Below, piece by piece: positions 47,161 through 55,411 of a DNA stretch of 64,000 nucleotides. This stretch comes from Eubacteriales bacterium (GTDB lineage Bacteria; Bacillota; Clostridia; Lachnospirales; Lachnospiraceae). The stretch is from positions 1 to 64,000 of the forward strand of contig JAUNPU010000008.1 of the NCBI GenBank assembly GCA_030536555.1. Direction: 5' to 3'. The first letter of the stretch is position 1; the number at the start of each line of letters is the position of its first letter. Below the pieces are notes generated by a model that was given only the letters and a program-made list of their open reading frames with translations, searched no databases and was not told where the DNA came from. The translations under genes and the position numbers were made by a program.

Positions 47161-50100
47161 TCATTCCTCCCACACCTTCTTCGGGTTCAGCATCAGCTTC
47201 ACGTTAAATGCAAACTCCTTCTCATTCAGCCGGTACTTCTCTGCCAGCTCCGGCCCGCAGCTGTTGGACCCGATGCCGCTCTGTCCATAGTCCAGGCACA
47301 GAATCGTGGCATTCTCCGGCACCAGCTCATAGTTGTGCTTTGCCCTGGTCAGCTGCTCCTGACTGTAAACCGATGCATTGAAGGAAAATGTCTGCCCGGA
47401 CACCGCTGTCAGCTGGGTCCTGTCCCCGTCCACCTTCACGTAGGAGCAGTCGAAGTGGCTTCCATTTTCCTGCGGCCGGATATAATCCTCCTGCATCTCG
47501 CTCACCTTCCCCCGATAAATCCCGTGGGAGGCGGCCCGATGCTTGTCCCGGTAGCTTTCCATCGGTCCCATGCCGTAATACTCCACCGAATCCAGATCCG
47601 GATTCAGATGCATCCGCACGCCGAATCTGGGCAGATACGGGAATTCCGGCTGGCGTCTCACCTTCATATTCAAGTCAATCACCCCGGCTGCGTCGATAGT
47701 CCACACCGTGTCCAGCTCCAGAATCTTCTGCACGGTGTCGGCCCCTAAGGACATGCGGCAGTGAATTCCCACCTGATGCTTCTTTCGAATCACCCTGGTC
47801 TCATAGGCGCGGACTCTGGTTCTGTCATACTTTGCCCTGAGCCATTCCTGCCTGATGTACATGTCATTGTCCGTCGGTGCACGCCAGATGTTGACCTCCA
47901 TCGGCCGGGTGATCTGGTCGATGCCGTCACACTGCAGCCTGCTCATCATGCCGGTGCGCTTATCCAGACAGTACAGAAAGCTGCTGCCCATGACAATCAC
48001 GCAGCTGTCATTTTCCTCCGCCACAAGATTGTCCTGATTCTGCCCAAATGCCGCTTCCGCCCAGACTGCCATCTGACAGCGGCTGTCCTCCTGAGGAAGT
48101 TCCACCTCGTCAAATCCCAGCAGATGTCCCTCCGGCACCAGCGCCGTTCCCTGCGCCGCATGGTAGAACAGCTTTAAGTAGGTCCTTCCCTCTAAAGATG
48201 CAAATGCCGGAAGCTTCACCTCCGCCGTCTGCCTGGGCTTCAGATCCGGTGTCTCCAGAACCCCGGACTCCACCAGCCGCCCGTCACAGTTCAGTTCATA
48301 CCGGATGCGGACTGCGTCCCTTCCGTTGGTAAAGTCCAGATAATTGCGCAGGGTGAGCTGCCGCTTCTTCTGGTCGTACCCGGTGACCCGGATGGGACGA
48401 TGGACATTTTTGTACTCCAAAAGACCCGTGTGCGGGGTCCGGTCCGGATATACCAGCCCATCCATGCAGAAGTTGCCGTCATGGACCTCCTCCCCGTGGT
48501 CGCCGCCGTAGTAGTAGATGGGCTTACCATTCTCCGCCAGCCCCTTGTAGATGCCGTGGTCACACCATTCCCACACAAATCCGCCGCACATCAGCCGCTC
48601 CTGATGGAACTTCTGAAAATACTCCTCAAAATCCCCGGGACCGTTTCCCATGGAGTGGCAATACTCGATCAGGATCATGGGCTTATCCGGGTCGCTGTCC
48701 AGATACTCGTCAATCTCCGAAAGCGCCGGATACATCCTGCTGAACAGATCCAGATTGGAAAAGTCATAGCTCCGCTTATCACTGTGATATCTGGCACTCT
48801 CAAAGTGAGTCAGCCGGTCCGGATCAAACTCCTTCGTCCACTTAAGCGCCCGCTCGAAAGTGCAGCCGTAGGCACACTCATTGCCCATGGACCAGATCAC
48901 AATGGACGGGCGGTTCTTATCCCGCTCCACCATGCGCTGCACCCGGTCCAGAGTCGCCTCAATATAGTCCGGATTGTCCGCAATCGCCTCATTCCAGCGC
49001 CTGCTCTTGTTCTCAAAGCGGTCATCCGCATAATAGAGCTCCGACGGTCCGTGGCTCTCATTGTCCGCCTCGTCCACCACATAGAAACCGTATTCATCGC
49101 ACAGCTGGTAGAACTGGGGCATATTGGGATAATGGCTGGAACGGATTGCATTGAAGTTGTGCTGCCGGATCATCTTCAGATCCTGTTTCAGCTGCTCCAT
49201 GGTGATCACAAAGCCCGTAACCGGGTCGGAGTCATGCCGGTTCACACCGCGAAATACAATGGGTCTGCCGTTCACATGCACCACCTTGTCCACAATCCGG
49301 ATTTCCCGGATGCCGATGCGGTCCGTGATCACCTCCCCCGCCGTCTGGAAGCGGATGATGTACAGATAAGGATGCTCCGCATTCCAGGTAACGGGATTCG
49401 GGATTTCCAGCTGGACTGTTGTTTTCGCCAAGGCGATGTCCGCGCCTGACCGGTTACCTGCGGCTTTCGCCTGTCCCCCCGCCGGGTCCCTCTGCCCTGC
49501 CGGCTCTGATGATTTCTGCCCGGCCGGGTCCCCGTCAAGCTCCATCTGATCAACCAGGTTCCCTTCCGCATCCCATATGCCGATTTTCGTGGGAATCTCG
49601 CCTCCTTTGTAGGTCAGGTCCACATCCACTGCCACATGGTCTCCCCTGCAGTCAGTCCTGGTGAAATAATCGAAGATACAGGATTTCGGCCGATTTAACA
49701 GATACACATCCCGGAAGATTCCGCTCATCCGGAACTTGTCCTGATCCTCCATGTAGCTTCCGTCACACCACTTTAAAACCAGCACCGCAAGTCGGTTCCT
49801 GCCCTCCTTCAGAAGACCTGTCACATCAAATTCACTGGTGGAATGGGACACCTGACTGTACCCCACATACTGTCCGTTCAGCCACACATAGAAGCAGGAG
49901 TCAACCCCCTCAAATACCAGGAAGGCGTCCGGCGCCTCCGGACAGCTCTCATATGTAAAGTCGTATGCATACGCGCCGCAGGGATTGTCCTGCGGAACAT
50001 AGGGCGGGTCAAAGGGAAATGGATACCGGATATTGGTATACTGATGCCTGTCATAACCATGATTCTGCCACATTCCCGGAACCGGAATGGTATCAAACCG

Positions 50101-50322
50101 GCTTACATCATAGTCTGTTTCATAGAAATGCTCCTGCAGATCATAAATGCTTTCATAGTAGCGAAATCTCCAGTCCCCGTTCAGAAGCCGGAACCGGTCG
50201 GACTCTTCCCGGTGCTCCACCAGAGTGTCCATAGCCTTCGACGCCGGAATATAGTAGCTTCGATCCGGCATCGTGTTTTCATGCAGCACATGAAGATTTT
50301 CATAGTGACGTGGTACGATCAT
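47161..50322 (-). CDS. lacZ: Beta-galactosidase, GH2 LacZ type
   Basis: 1053 aa, the five-domain LacZ size. The acid/base Glu is in VDEADNESHG and the nucleophile Glu in PMILIEYCHSMGNGPGD; GGFVWEWCDHG and the C-terminal Bgal small-chain domain (ILCLDYGQSGIGSNSCGP) are present. No signal peptide, hence cytosolic hydrolysis of imported galactosides. Start at 50322 follows AGGAGGGGTTACAA; the longer frame (to 50367) lacks a site. A Gln/Gly/Pro-rich insertion (about residues 270-300) is not typical. Divergent from an AraC regulator, followed by a GPH symporter. Confidence 0.95.
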   Translation of the reverse strand: MIVPRHYENLHVLHENTMPDRSYYIPASKAMDTLVEHREESDRFRLLNGDWRFRYYESIYDLQEHFYETDYDVSRFDTIPVPGMWQNHGYDRHQYTNIRYPFPFDPPYVPQDNPCGAYAYDFTYESCPEAPDAFLVFEGVDSCFYVWLNGQYVGYSQVSHSTSEFDVTGLLKEGRNRLAVLVLKWCDGSYMEDQDKFRMSGIFRDVYLLNRPKSCIFDYFTRTDCRGDHVAVDVDLTYKGGEIPTKIGIWDAEGNLVDQMELDGDPAGQKSSEPAGQRDPAGGQAKAAGNRSGADIALAKTTVQLEIPNPVTWNAEHPYLYIIRFQTAGEVITDRIGIREIRIVDKVVHVNGRPIVFRGVNRHDSDPVTGFVITMEQLKQDLKMIRQHNFNAIRSSHYPNMPQFYQLCDEYGFYVVDEADNESHGPSELYYADDRFENKSRRWNEAIADNPDYIEATLDRVQRMVERDKNRPSIVIWSMGNECAYGCTFERALKWTKEFDPDRLTHFESARYHSDKRSYDFSNLDLFSRMYPALSEIDEYLDSDPDKPMILIEYCHSMGNGPGDFEEYFQKFHQERLMCGGFVWEWCDHGIYKGLAENGKPIYYYGGDHGEEVHDGNFCMDGLVYPDRTPHTGLLEYKNVHRPIRVTGYDQKKRQLTLRNYLDFTNGRDAVRIRYELNCDGRLVESGVLETPDLKPRQTAEVKLPAFASLEGRTYLKLFYHAAQGTALVPEGHLLGFDEVELPQEDSRCQMAVWAEAAFGQNQDNLVAEENDSCVIVMGSSFLYCLDKRTGMMSRLQCDGIDQITRPMEVNIWRAPTDNDMYIRQEWLRAKYDRTRVRAYETRVIRKKHQVGIHCRMSLGADTVQKILELDTVWTIDAAGVIDLNMKVRRQPEFPYLPRFGVRMHLNPDLDSVEYYGMGPMESYRDKHRAASHGIYRGKVSEMQEDYIRPQENGSHFDCSYVKVDGDRTQLTAVSGQTFSFNASVYSQEQLTRAKHNYELVPENATILCLDYGQSGIGSNSCGPELAEKYRLNEKEFAFNVKLMLNPKKVWEE

Positions 50323-50374
50323 TTGTAACCCCTCCTGAGTTTCATACATCGTTGTTTTGCTTGCCAATGACTGT

Positions 50375-50380
50375 ATTATA
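50375..50380 (-). promoter_or_regulatory. lacZ promoter -10 box
   Basis: TATAAT on the minus strand, about 50 nt before the lacZ start. The -35 region (TGGATA at 17 bp) is a partial match, as expected for activation by the divergent AraC protein. Confidence 0.5.
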
Positions 50381-50413
50381 GACGTATTTCACCCGGATAT
50401 CCATGAACTCCAT

Positions 50414-50442
50414 TGGACAAAACATGCACAAAATGATACAAT
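50414..50442 (+). promoter_or_regulatory. Promoter of the lacZ-linked AraC gene
   Basis: TGGACA (50414-50419), 17 bp, TACAAT (50437-50442); each matches 5 of 6 consensus bases. The start would lie about 48 nt upstream of the gene. Confidence 0.55.
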
Positions 50443-50496
50443 TCATTTATACGAAACCACTTCAAATTCAACAAACCTGCAAGGAGGTTCGGACCT

Positions 50497-51366
50497 ATGT
50501 ATGTTGATTCTGCCTACTGGCACAATAAATTTCTCGATTTCAAGGACAAGACCCATCCGCTGTTTGTGTGCAGCTGCGGCACCTACCACCTGCTGACCCG
50601 TCCCAAGCTTCCCACCCATCGCCCCCGCGGGCGTCTGGACTACCAGCTTCTCTACATCGCCGCCGGGAAAGCGCACTTTTACTTTGACGGTAAGGAGGAG
50701 ATTGTCACAGCAGGAAATATGGTCCTCTACCGCCCCAAGGAGGAACAGCGCTATTACTACTACGGCGCCGACCAGACGGAGGTCTACTGGCTGCACTTCA
50801 CCGGCTCCAATGTGAAGAACATCCTTCGCCGCTACGGGATTCCCGACAACGCTCATGTGATTCACACCGGAACATCTCTGGACTACAAGCGGATCTTTCT
50901 GCAGATTATTAAGGAGCTGAAGCTTGGCAAGGAGGATTACGAGGAGCTTCTGGTTCTCTACCTGACCCAGCTGCTGATCCAGATTCACCGTATCCAGAAC
51001 AGTAAGCCCCGCGGACGCAGCAATGCTCTGATGAAGGAGATGGATGCCGCTGTCCGCTACTTCCACGAGAACTACAGCCAGCCCTTCCTCATCGAGGACT
51101 TCGCCGCTGACCAGCACATGAGCGTCAGCTGGTTCATCCGCAACTTTAAGGAGTATACCGGCGTAACGCCCGCCCAGTATCTCCTCTCCCTCCGCATCTC
51201 CAACGCCCAGACCCTGCTTGAGACCACCGCCTGTAACATCACGGAAATAGCCGCCATTGTAGGCTATGACAATCCCCTTTATTTCAGCCGGATTTTCAAA
51301 AAGCAGAGCGGGATGTCACCGTCGGAGTTCCGCAGGCAGGTGCAGGAAGACAAAAAAACACTCTGA
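50497..51366 (+). CDS. AraC-family transcriptional regulator (lacZ locus)
   Basis: 289 aa: cupin-like N-terminal domain (RLDYQLLYIAAGKAHFYFDG, MVLYRPKEEQRYYYYG, YWLHFTGSN) and two C-terminal HTH motifs (AADQHMSVSWFIRNFKEYTG and ITEIAAIVGYDNPLYFSRIFKKQSGMSP). Clearly paralogous to the regulator at 44825. Divergent from lacZ, so it probably controls lacZ and the symporter. Starts after GCAAGGAGGTTCGGACCT. Confidence 0.92.
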   Translation: MYVDSAYWHNKFLDFKDKTHPLFVCSCGTYHLLTRPKLPTHRPRGRLDYQLLYIAAGKAHFYFDGKEEIVTAGNMVLYRPKEEQRYYYYGADQTEVYWLHFTGSNVKNILRRYGIPDNAHVIHTGTSLDYKRIFLQIIKELKLGKEDYEELLVLYLTQLLIQIHRIQNSKPRGRSNALMKEMDAAVRYFHENYSQPFLIEDFAADQHMSVSWFIRNFKEYTGVTPAQYLLSLRISNAQTLLETTACNITEIAAIVGYDNPLYFSRIFKKQSGMSPSEFRRQVQEDKKTL

Positions 51367-51390
51367 CCTCATTGGCCAGAGTGTTTTTTT
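51352..51390. terminator. Bidirectional terminator between AraC and the Panacea gene
   Basis: ACACTCTG (51358-51365) pairs with CAGAGTGT (51377-51384), with seven A before and seven T after, so it ends both the AraC gene (+) and the Panacea gene (-). Confidence 0.85.
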
Positions 51391-51397
51391 GCGATAA

Positions 51398-52429
51398 CTA
51401 TATTTGCAAGCTTTCCGCATAATTGAATGAAATCACATCTCTCGGTGCTGTCTTTGTATACGCCTTCTCTTTATGCATAAAAGATATGATCTCATTTTTG
51501 CTCATCTTACCCAGCTTTTCAATAACTGCATCAAGAATCTCTTTATCTGCATCAGAAAGAGCAGGGAATGCACCCTCTTTCTCATGCAAAGAAAAGTAAT
51601 ATGCATTTGTCTCTCCCAGGTCCACCTCCTCGCACGGGACATCTTTCAGATCAATAATTGAATTATGCCCCACTGGCACTGCCCCCATGGGTAAAGCCTG
51701 ATATACCAGCCCGGTAATCGCAAAGCCACGATTCTTATAGGACAGAGCATCTGCATACCACATCAACTTCATCAGCTTGACCTTATAGAGGTTGCTTACC
51801 TGTGCAGATGACGCAAAATAGCGAATCACATCAACAACCTTATCCAGAGAAAGCGCTGTATTTCCGTGAAATAACTGGTTTCCATGAAATCTCGCATAGC
51901 TCGCCTCAATCGCTTTACGCAGGTAAGAATCATGGTCCTCCTCATATAATGACGTTGCTGCATTCATATATTTTTGATACGATTCAGCCGAAAAGTTCTT
52001 CCTGGCATCGTTCAGCAACGACAAAAACCACTCCGGGTCATGAGAAATCTTCTTTAATATCGTATCGTGCGCTTTATCCTGCACCTGATGACTCTCATAT
52101 CTTGTAATCGTCTTTGCACCCCAGCCAAGAAGAGCACAAAGGTCACTCTGACTGATTCCGTACTTTGCACGGATGCCAATAATTTCCGCAGATGTCAAAA
52201 GCCCCTCCGCTTTCCTGTATGCATCCTTAAGACGAATATCATTTTCCTGCATCAGCTGCTCATTCATATATAATTCTTCTGCTGAATCGCAATAAAAATA
52301 GAAAGCATCATAATCTACTTTAACCTGCTTAAAGGTACTCTGCTCCCTGACAAGAACCGTTTTCACTTCATGTTCTTCCATACAACATGTACATAAACGT
52401 TTTTCAATCTTTATAATCTTCATGTTCAT
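51398..52429 (-). CDS. Panacea-domain (SocA/DUF4065-like) protein with MqsA-type HTH; probable antitoxin
   Basis: 343 aa. N-terminus: a CxxC pair (CTCC, residues ~13-16) and a degenerate second zinc half (YFYC); then the MqsA-like HTH (LLTSAEIIGIRAKYGISQ, LCALLGWGAKTITRYE); C-terminal half is a Panacea/SocA domain (KVVDVIRYFASS, LYKVKLMKLMWYADAL, FAITGLVYQALPMGAVPVGH). Known: Panacea proteins neutralise varied toxins encoded next to them, and the HTH gives autoregulation. Overlaps the upstream gene by 4 bp (ATGA). Its sequence is much more A/T-rich than its neighbours, suggesting transfer. The antitoxin role is inferred from family and context. Confidence 0.8.
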   Translation of the reverse strand: MNMKIIKIEKRLCTCCMEEHEVKTVLVREQSTFKQVKVDYDAFYFYCDSAEELYMNEQLMQENDIRLKDAYRKAEGLLTSAEIIGIRAKYGISQSDLCALLGWGAKTITRYESHQVQDKAHDTILKKISHDPEWFLSLLNDARKNFSAESYQKYMNAATSLYEEDHDSYLRKAIEASYARFHGNQLFHGNTALSLDKVVDVIRYFASSAQVSNLYKVKLMKLMWYADALSYKNRGFAITGLVYQALPMGAVPVGHNSIIDLKDVPCEEVDLGETNAYYFSLHEKEGAFPALSDADKEILDAVIEKLGKMSKNEIISFMHKEKAYTKTAPRDVISFNYAESLQI

Positions 52430-52905
52430 GAAAGCACCTCCTGACTTTTTCTATACGGGAACATCTCTGGTGTAAATGCTTTTTCTGCAAAATGAAATGA
52501 CATTACGAAAGTAGTAGGATTTCCGTACATTCCTAAAAGTTCTACTCTTATTTTTATATACACATCATCTTTGCCATTATATAGCTTGCCAAATTCTCGC
52601 ATCTCGCTTCTCTTGGGAAAGCGAATATCTTTTACTGTTTGCATATACTCCTCTACAGTTAGCGTTAACAATTCTCTTTTTAATGCATCTACCGGATTCT
52701 CATCTGGAAATAAAAAATTTACAGTATATAGATTCGTATACTTCTCAGGTCTGTTATCATCAACACGCCTCTTAGCCTGAAACTCTATCTTTGCTCCATT
52801 ATTGAGAGCAAATTTCAAATTTTGTATATAAGTCTTAACTTCTAATTCACTTTCAATCCGCACATTAGTTCCTTCTGTCAAGTTTATGCCCTCCAAAAGT
52901 ATCAT
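52426..52905 (-). CDS. Unrecognised 159-aa protein upstream of the Panacea gene; candidate toxin
   Basis: I do not recognise a characterised family. The protein is soluble, without signal peptide, and rich in beta-type segments (KIEFQAKRRVDD, VYIKIRVELLGM, TTFVMSFHFAEKAFTPE). It is the first gene of a two-gene low-GC operon with a 4-bp overlap, the layout of a toxin followed by its Panacea antitoxin. Two starts are possible: the ATG at 52905, with almost no 5' leader and inside the operator palindrome, or TTG at 52881, which has GGAGGG 7 nt upstream and would give 151 aa. Confidence 0.6.
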   Translation of the reverse strand: MILLEGINLTEGTNVRIESELEVKTYIQNLKFALNNGAKIEFQAKRRVDDNRPEKYTNLYTVNFLFPDENPVDALKRELLTLTVEEYMQTVKDIRFPKRSEMREFGKLYNGKDDVYIKIRVELLGMYGNPTTFVMSFHFAEKAFTPEMFPYRKSQEVLS

Positions 52906-52945
52906 TTGATACCTTTATTATATGCGCACATTATCCAGTTGTCAA
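52899..52945 (-). promoter_or_regulatory. Consensus promoter and operator of the candidate toxin-antitoxin operon
   Basis: On the minus strand TTGACA (52940-52945), 17 bp, TATAAT (52917-52922): a perfect sigma-A promoter. The palindrome GTATCA-AA-TGATAC (52899-52912) covers the region just downstream of the start point and contains the first ATG. This fits tight autorepression by the HTH partner protein. Confidence 0.78.
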
Positions 52946-53103
52946 TAAGCCCTTCTCTTTCTTCCTGCATTTTCTGATGCGCCCATTCCGACCAGCACGG
53001 CTGATACAAAGCACAATCTGTCCGCTTCACAAGGACAATTTTAGCACATTGCAGTGCCATAGAAAGATTCTTTATAAAAATTTCATTTTTTTTCATTTTT
53101 TTA

Positions 53104-53131
53104 TTGAACTTTTGCCGTCAAGTGCTATAAT
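53104..53131 (+). promoter_or_regulatory. livJHMGF promoter
   Basis: TTGAAC (53104-53109), 16 bp, TATAAT (53126-53131), starting about 75 nt before livJ. The A/T-rich stretch just upstream (53070-53103) could be an UP element. The rest of the 308-bp region from 52906 holds the toxin-antitoxin promoter and nothing else that I recognise. Confidence 0.65.
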
Positions 53132-53213
53132 GAATGCCAACATGTATTTGCAAAAAAGACACTTGTTTTTGTGTGGTGTACAGGCAGATACATACGAAAA
53201 GGAGGGAACAATT

Positions 53214-54398
53214 ATGAAATTAAGAAAAGGACTGGCATTAGCATTAAGCGCATGTATGAGCATCTCGTTACTGACCGGATGCGGCGGCGGTTCCGGTGCC
53301 TCCGGTGCAGACAAGGGCGGCGATAAAGTCATCAAGATCGGTGTCTTCGAGCCGACCACCGGCGAGAACGGCGGCGGCGGTTTCCAGGAGGTTCTTGGTA
53401 TCCGTTATGCCAACAAGATGCACCCGACCGTAAATGTAGGCACAGACGAGTACAAGATTGAGCTGGTGGAGGTGGACAACAAGTCCGATAAGACCGAGGC
53501 AGTCAATGCCGCTCAGAAGCTGGTAAGCGAGAAGGTTTCTGTTGTACTGGGAAGCTACGGCTCCGGCGTATCCATCGCTGCAGGCCAGATCTTCGCAGAT
53601 GCCAAGATTCCGGCTATCGGATGTTCCTGCACGAACCCGCAGGTTACACAGGGCAACGACTTCTACTTCCGTGTGTGCTTCCTGGATCCGTTCCAGGGTA
53701 CTGTTATGGCAAACTACGCAGTTGACAACGGTGCCAAGTCAGCAGCTGTGATTACCCAGCTTGGTGATGACTATTCATCCGGACTTGGTTCTTTCTTCAA
53801 AAATGCATTTACCGATCTGGGCGGTTCCATCGTGAGTGAGGAGCAGTTCCAGACCAACCAGACTGATTTCAAGGCAATTCTGACCAACATCAAGGCTCAG
53901 AACCCGGATATCATCTTTGCACCGTCCTCCATCACCACGGCTCCGCTGATCATCAAGCAGGCACGTGAGCTTGGCATCACCGCTACCATCGCAGCCGGCG
54001 ATACCTGGGAGAACTCCACCATCATCGAGAACGCTGGCGACTCCGCTGAGGGCGTAGTCCTCTCCACCTTCTTCGATGAGGCAGAACCGGCCAACGACGA
54101 GGCAGCTTCCTTTATTAAGGGCTTCAAGGAATACTTAAAGGAAAACAAACAGGAAGAGATTATCCCGGCAGTATCCGCTCTGGGTTACGACTCCTACCTG
54201 GCAGCTATCAAGGCTATCGAGGCCGCAGGCTCCACCGATACCACCGCAATCCGCGATGCACTGAAAGGTGTCGCAATCGACGGTGTGACCGGAAGCATCT
54301 CCTTCGACGAGAACGGCGATGCCAAGAAAGACATGGCATTCATCAAGACCATCGAAGACGGCAAGTTCAAATTCCTGACCACGACCACGGTGAAATAA
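53214..54398 (+). CDS. livJ: Branched-chain amino acid ABC transporter substrate-binding lipoprotein
   Basis: 394 aa from ATG 53214 (AAAAGGAGGGAACAATT upstream); the open frame before it is noncoding. Lipoprotein signal with lipobox LTGC, then Gly/Ser/Ala linker and a Leu/Ile/Val-binding (periplasmic-binding type 1) domain: KIGVFEPTTGENGGGG, VLGSYGSGVSIAAGQIF, AAVITQLGDDYSSGLG, SALGYDSYLAAIKAIEAA. First of five co-directional liv genes; a hairpin separates it from livH. Confidence 0.95.
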   Translation: MKLRKGLALALSACMSISLLTGCGGGSGASGADKGGDKVIKIGVFEPTTGENGGGGFQEVLGIRYANKMHPTVNVGTDEYKIELVEVDNKSDKTEAVNAAQKLVSEKVSVVLGSYGSGVSIAAGQIFADAKIPAIGCSCTNPQVTQGNDFYFRVCFLDPFQGTVMANYAVDNGAKSAAVITQLGDDYSSGLGSFFKNAFTDLGGSIVSEEQFQTNQTDFKAILTNIKAQNPDIIFAPSSITTAPLIIKQARELGITATIAAGDTWENSTIIENAGDSAEGVVLSTFFDEAEPANDEAASFIKGFKEYLKENKQEEIIPAVSALGYDSYLAAIKAIEAAGSTDTTAIRDALKGVAIDGVTGSISFDENGDAKKDMAFIKTIEDGKFKFLTTTTVK

Positions 54399-54442
54399 CT
54401 CTGGCAAACAGTTCGGAATCAAGAGACAATCTACATAATCAC

Positions 54443-54479
54443 GAACGAGTGGGGACTATCGTCTGTTCCCCACTCGTTC
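54443..54479 (+). terminator. Hairpin between livJ and livH, possible partial terminator or mRNA stabiliser
   Basis: A perfect 13-bp stem GAACGAGTGGGGA/TCCCCACTCGTTC with an 11-nt loop and only a weak T-tract (CGTTTGT). It probably reduces read-through or protects the livJ mRNA 3' end, giving more binding protein than permease. Confidence 0.7.
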
Positions 54480-54519
54480 CGTTTGTAACACTTACTCTAC
54501 CATACAGGAGGCAATCCTC

Positions 54520-55401
54520 ATGAGCTTAACAACATTCCTGCAGCAATGCCTGACCGGTATCTCCCTCGGCGGCGCCTACGCGCTGATTGCCATCGGATAT
54601 ACCCTCGTTTACGGCATCCTGCGACTAATCAACTTCGCACACGGCGATATCTTCATGATGGCCGGATACTTTATGATTTTTGCCATGGCAAGTCTGCCGT
54701 GGGTCATCGCAATCCCGGTCGTTCTGATCGTTACCGTATTACTGGGTGTCACCATCGAGCGCGTCGCTTACCGCCCTCTGCGGTCTGCGCCGAGAATGTC
54801 TGTCATGATTTCTGCAATCGGTGTTTCCTACCTGCTGCAGAACCTGGCGACCTATCTGTTCACAGCGCTTCCGAAAGGCTATCCGGAAATCCCGTTCTTA
54901 AAGAAGATCTTCCAGATCGGCGGTCTGTCCGCCTCTTTCGTAACCTTTCTGACCCCGGTGCTGACCCTGGTCATCGTCTACGCACTGATGGTCCTGATCA
55001 ACAAGACAAAAATCGGCATGGCCATGCGTGCCGTTTCCAAAGATTATGACACAGCGGCCCTGATGGGCATCAAGATCAACCGTGTCATCACCTTTACCTT
55101 CGCTGTAGGCTCTCTCCTTGCCGCTGTGGGCTCTGTCCTGTACTTTACCGACCGGATGACCGTCTTCCCGTTCTCCGGCTCCCTGCCGGGCTTAAAATGC
55201 TTTGTAGCGGCGGTATTCGGCGGCATCGGCAGCATCCCGGGCGCTGTCATCGGCGGCTTTATCCTGGGACTGGGCGAGACTGCCCTGGTTGCTCTGGGGT
55301 ATTCCACCTTCAGCGACGCATTTACCTTCGTACTGCTAATCATCATTCTCCTGATCAAGCCCACCGGCCTGTTTGGTGAGAAGACAACGGATAAAGTGTG
55401 A
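54520..55401 (+). CDS. livH: Branched-chain amino acid ABC transporter permease
   Basis: 293 aa, about eight membrane segments, LivH class: QQCLTGISLGGAYALIAIGYTLVYGIL and NFAHGDIFMMAGY at the start, AVFGGIGSIPGAVIGG near the end. Starts with AGGAGGCAATCCTC-ATG. Pairs with LivM to form the membrane channel. Proline is almost always CCG, as in the rest of this operon. Confidence 0.95.
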   Translation: MSLTTFLQQCLTGISLGGAYALIAIGYTLVYGILRLINFAHGDIFMMAGYFMIFAMASLPWVIAIPVVLIVTVLLGVTIERVAYRPLRSAPRMSVMISAIGVSYLLQNLATYLFTALPKGYPEIPFLKKIFQIGGLSASFVTFLTPVLTLVIVYALMVLINKTKIGMAMRAVSKDYDTAALMGIKINRVITFTFAVGSLLAAVGSVLYFTDRMTVFPFSGSLPGLKCFVAAVFGGIGSIPGAVIGGFILGLGETALVALGYSTFSDAFTFVLLIIILLIKPTGLFGEKTTDKV

Positions 55402-55411
55402 GGTGGCCGAC

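Noticed and set aside
53070..53103. CodY box upstream of livJ
   Set aside because: The A/T-rich run has only fragments of AATTTTCWGAAAATT and cannot be told from low-complexity sequence.
52977..53213. A 79-codon N-terminal extension of LivJ
   Set aside because: It covers the promoter region; the lipoprotein signal and AAAAGGAGGG site place the start at 53214.
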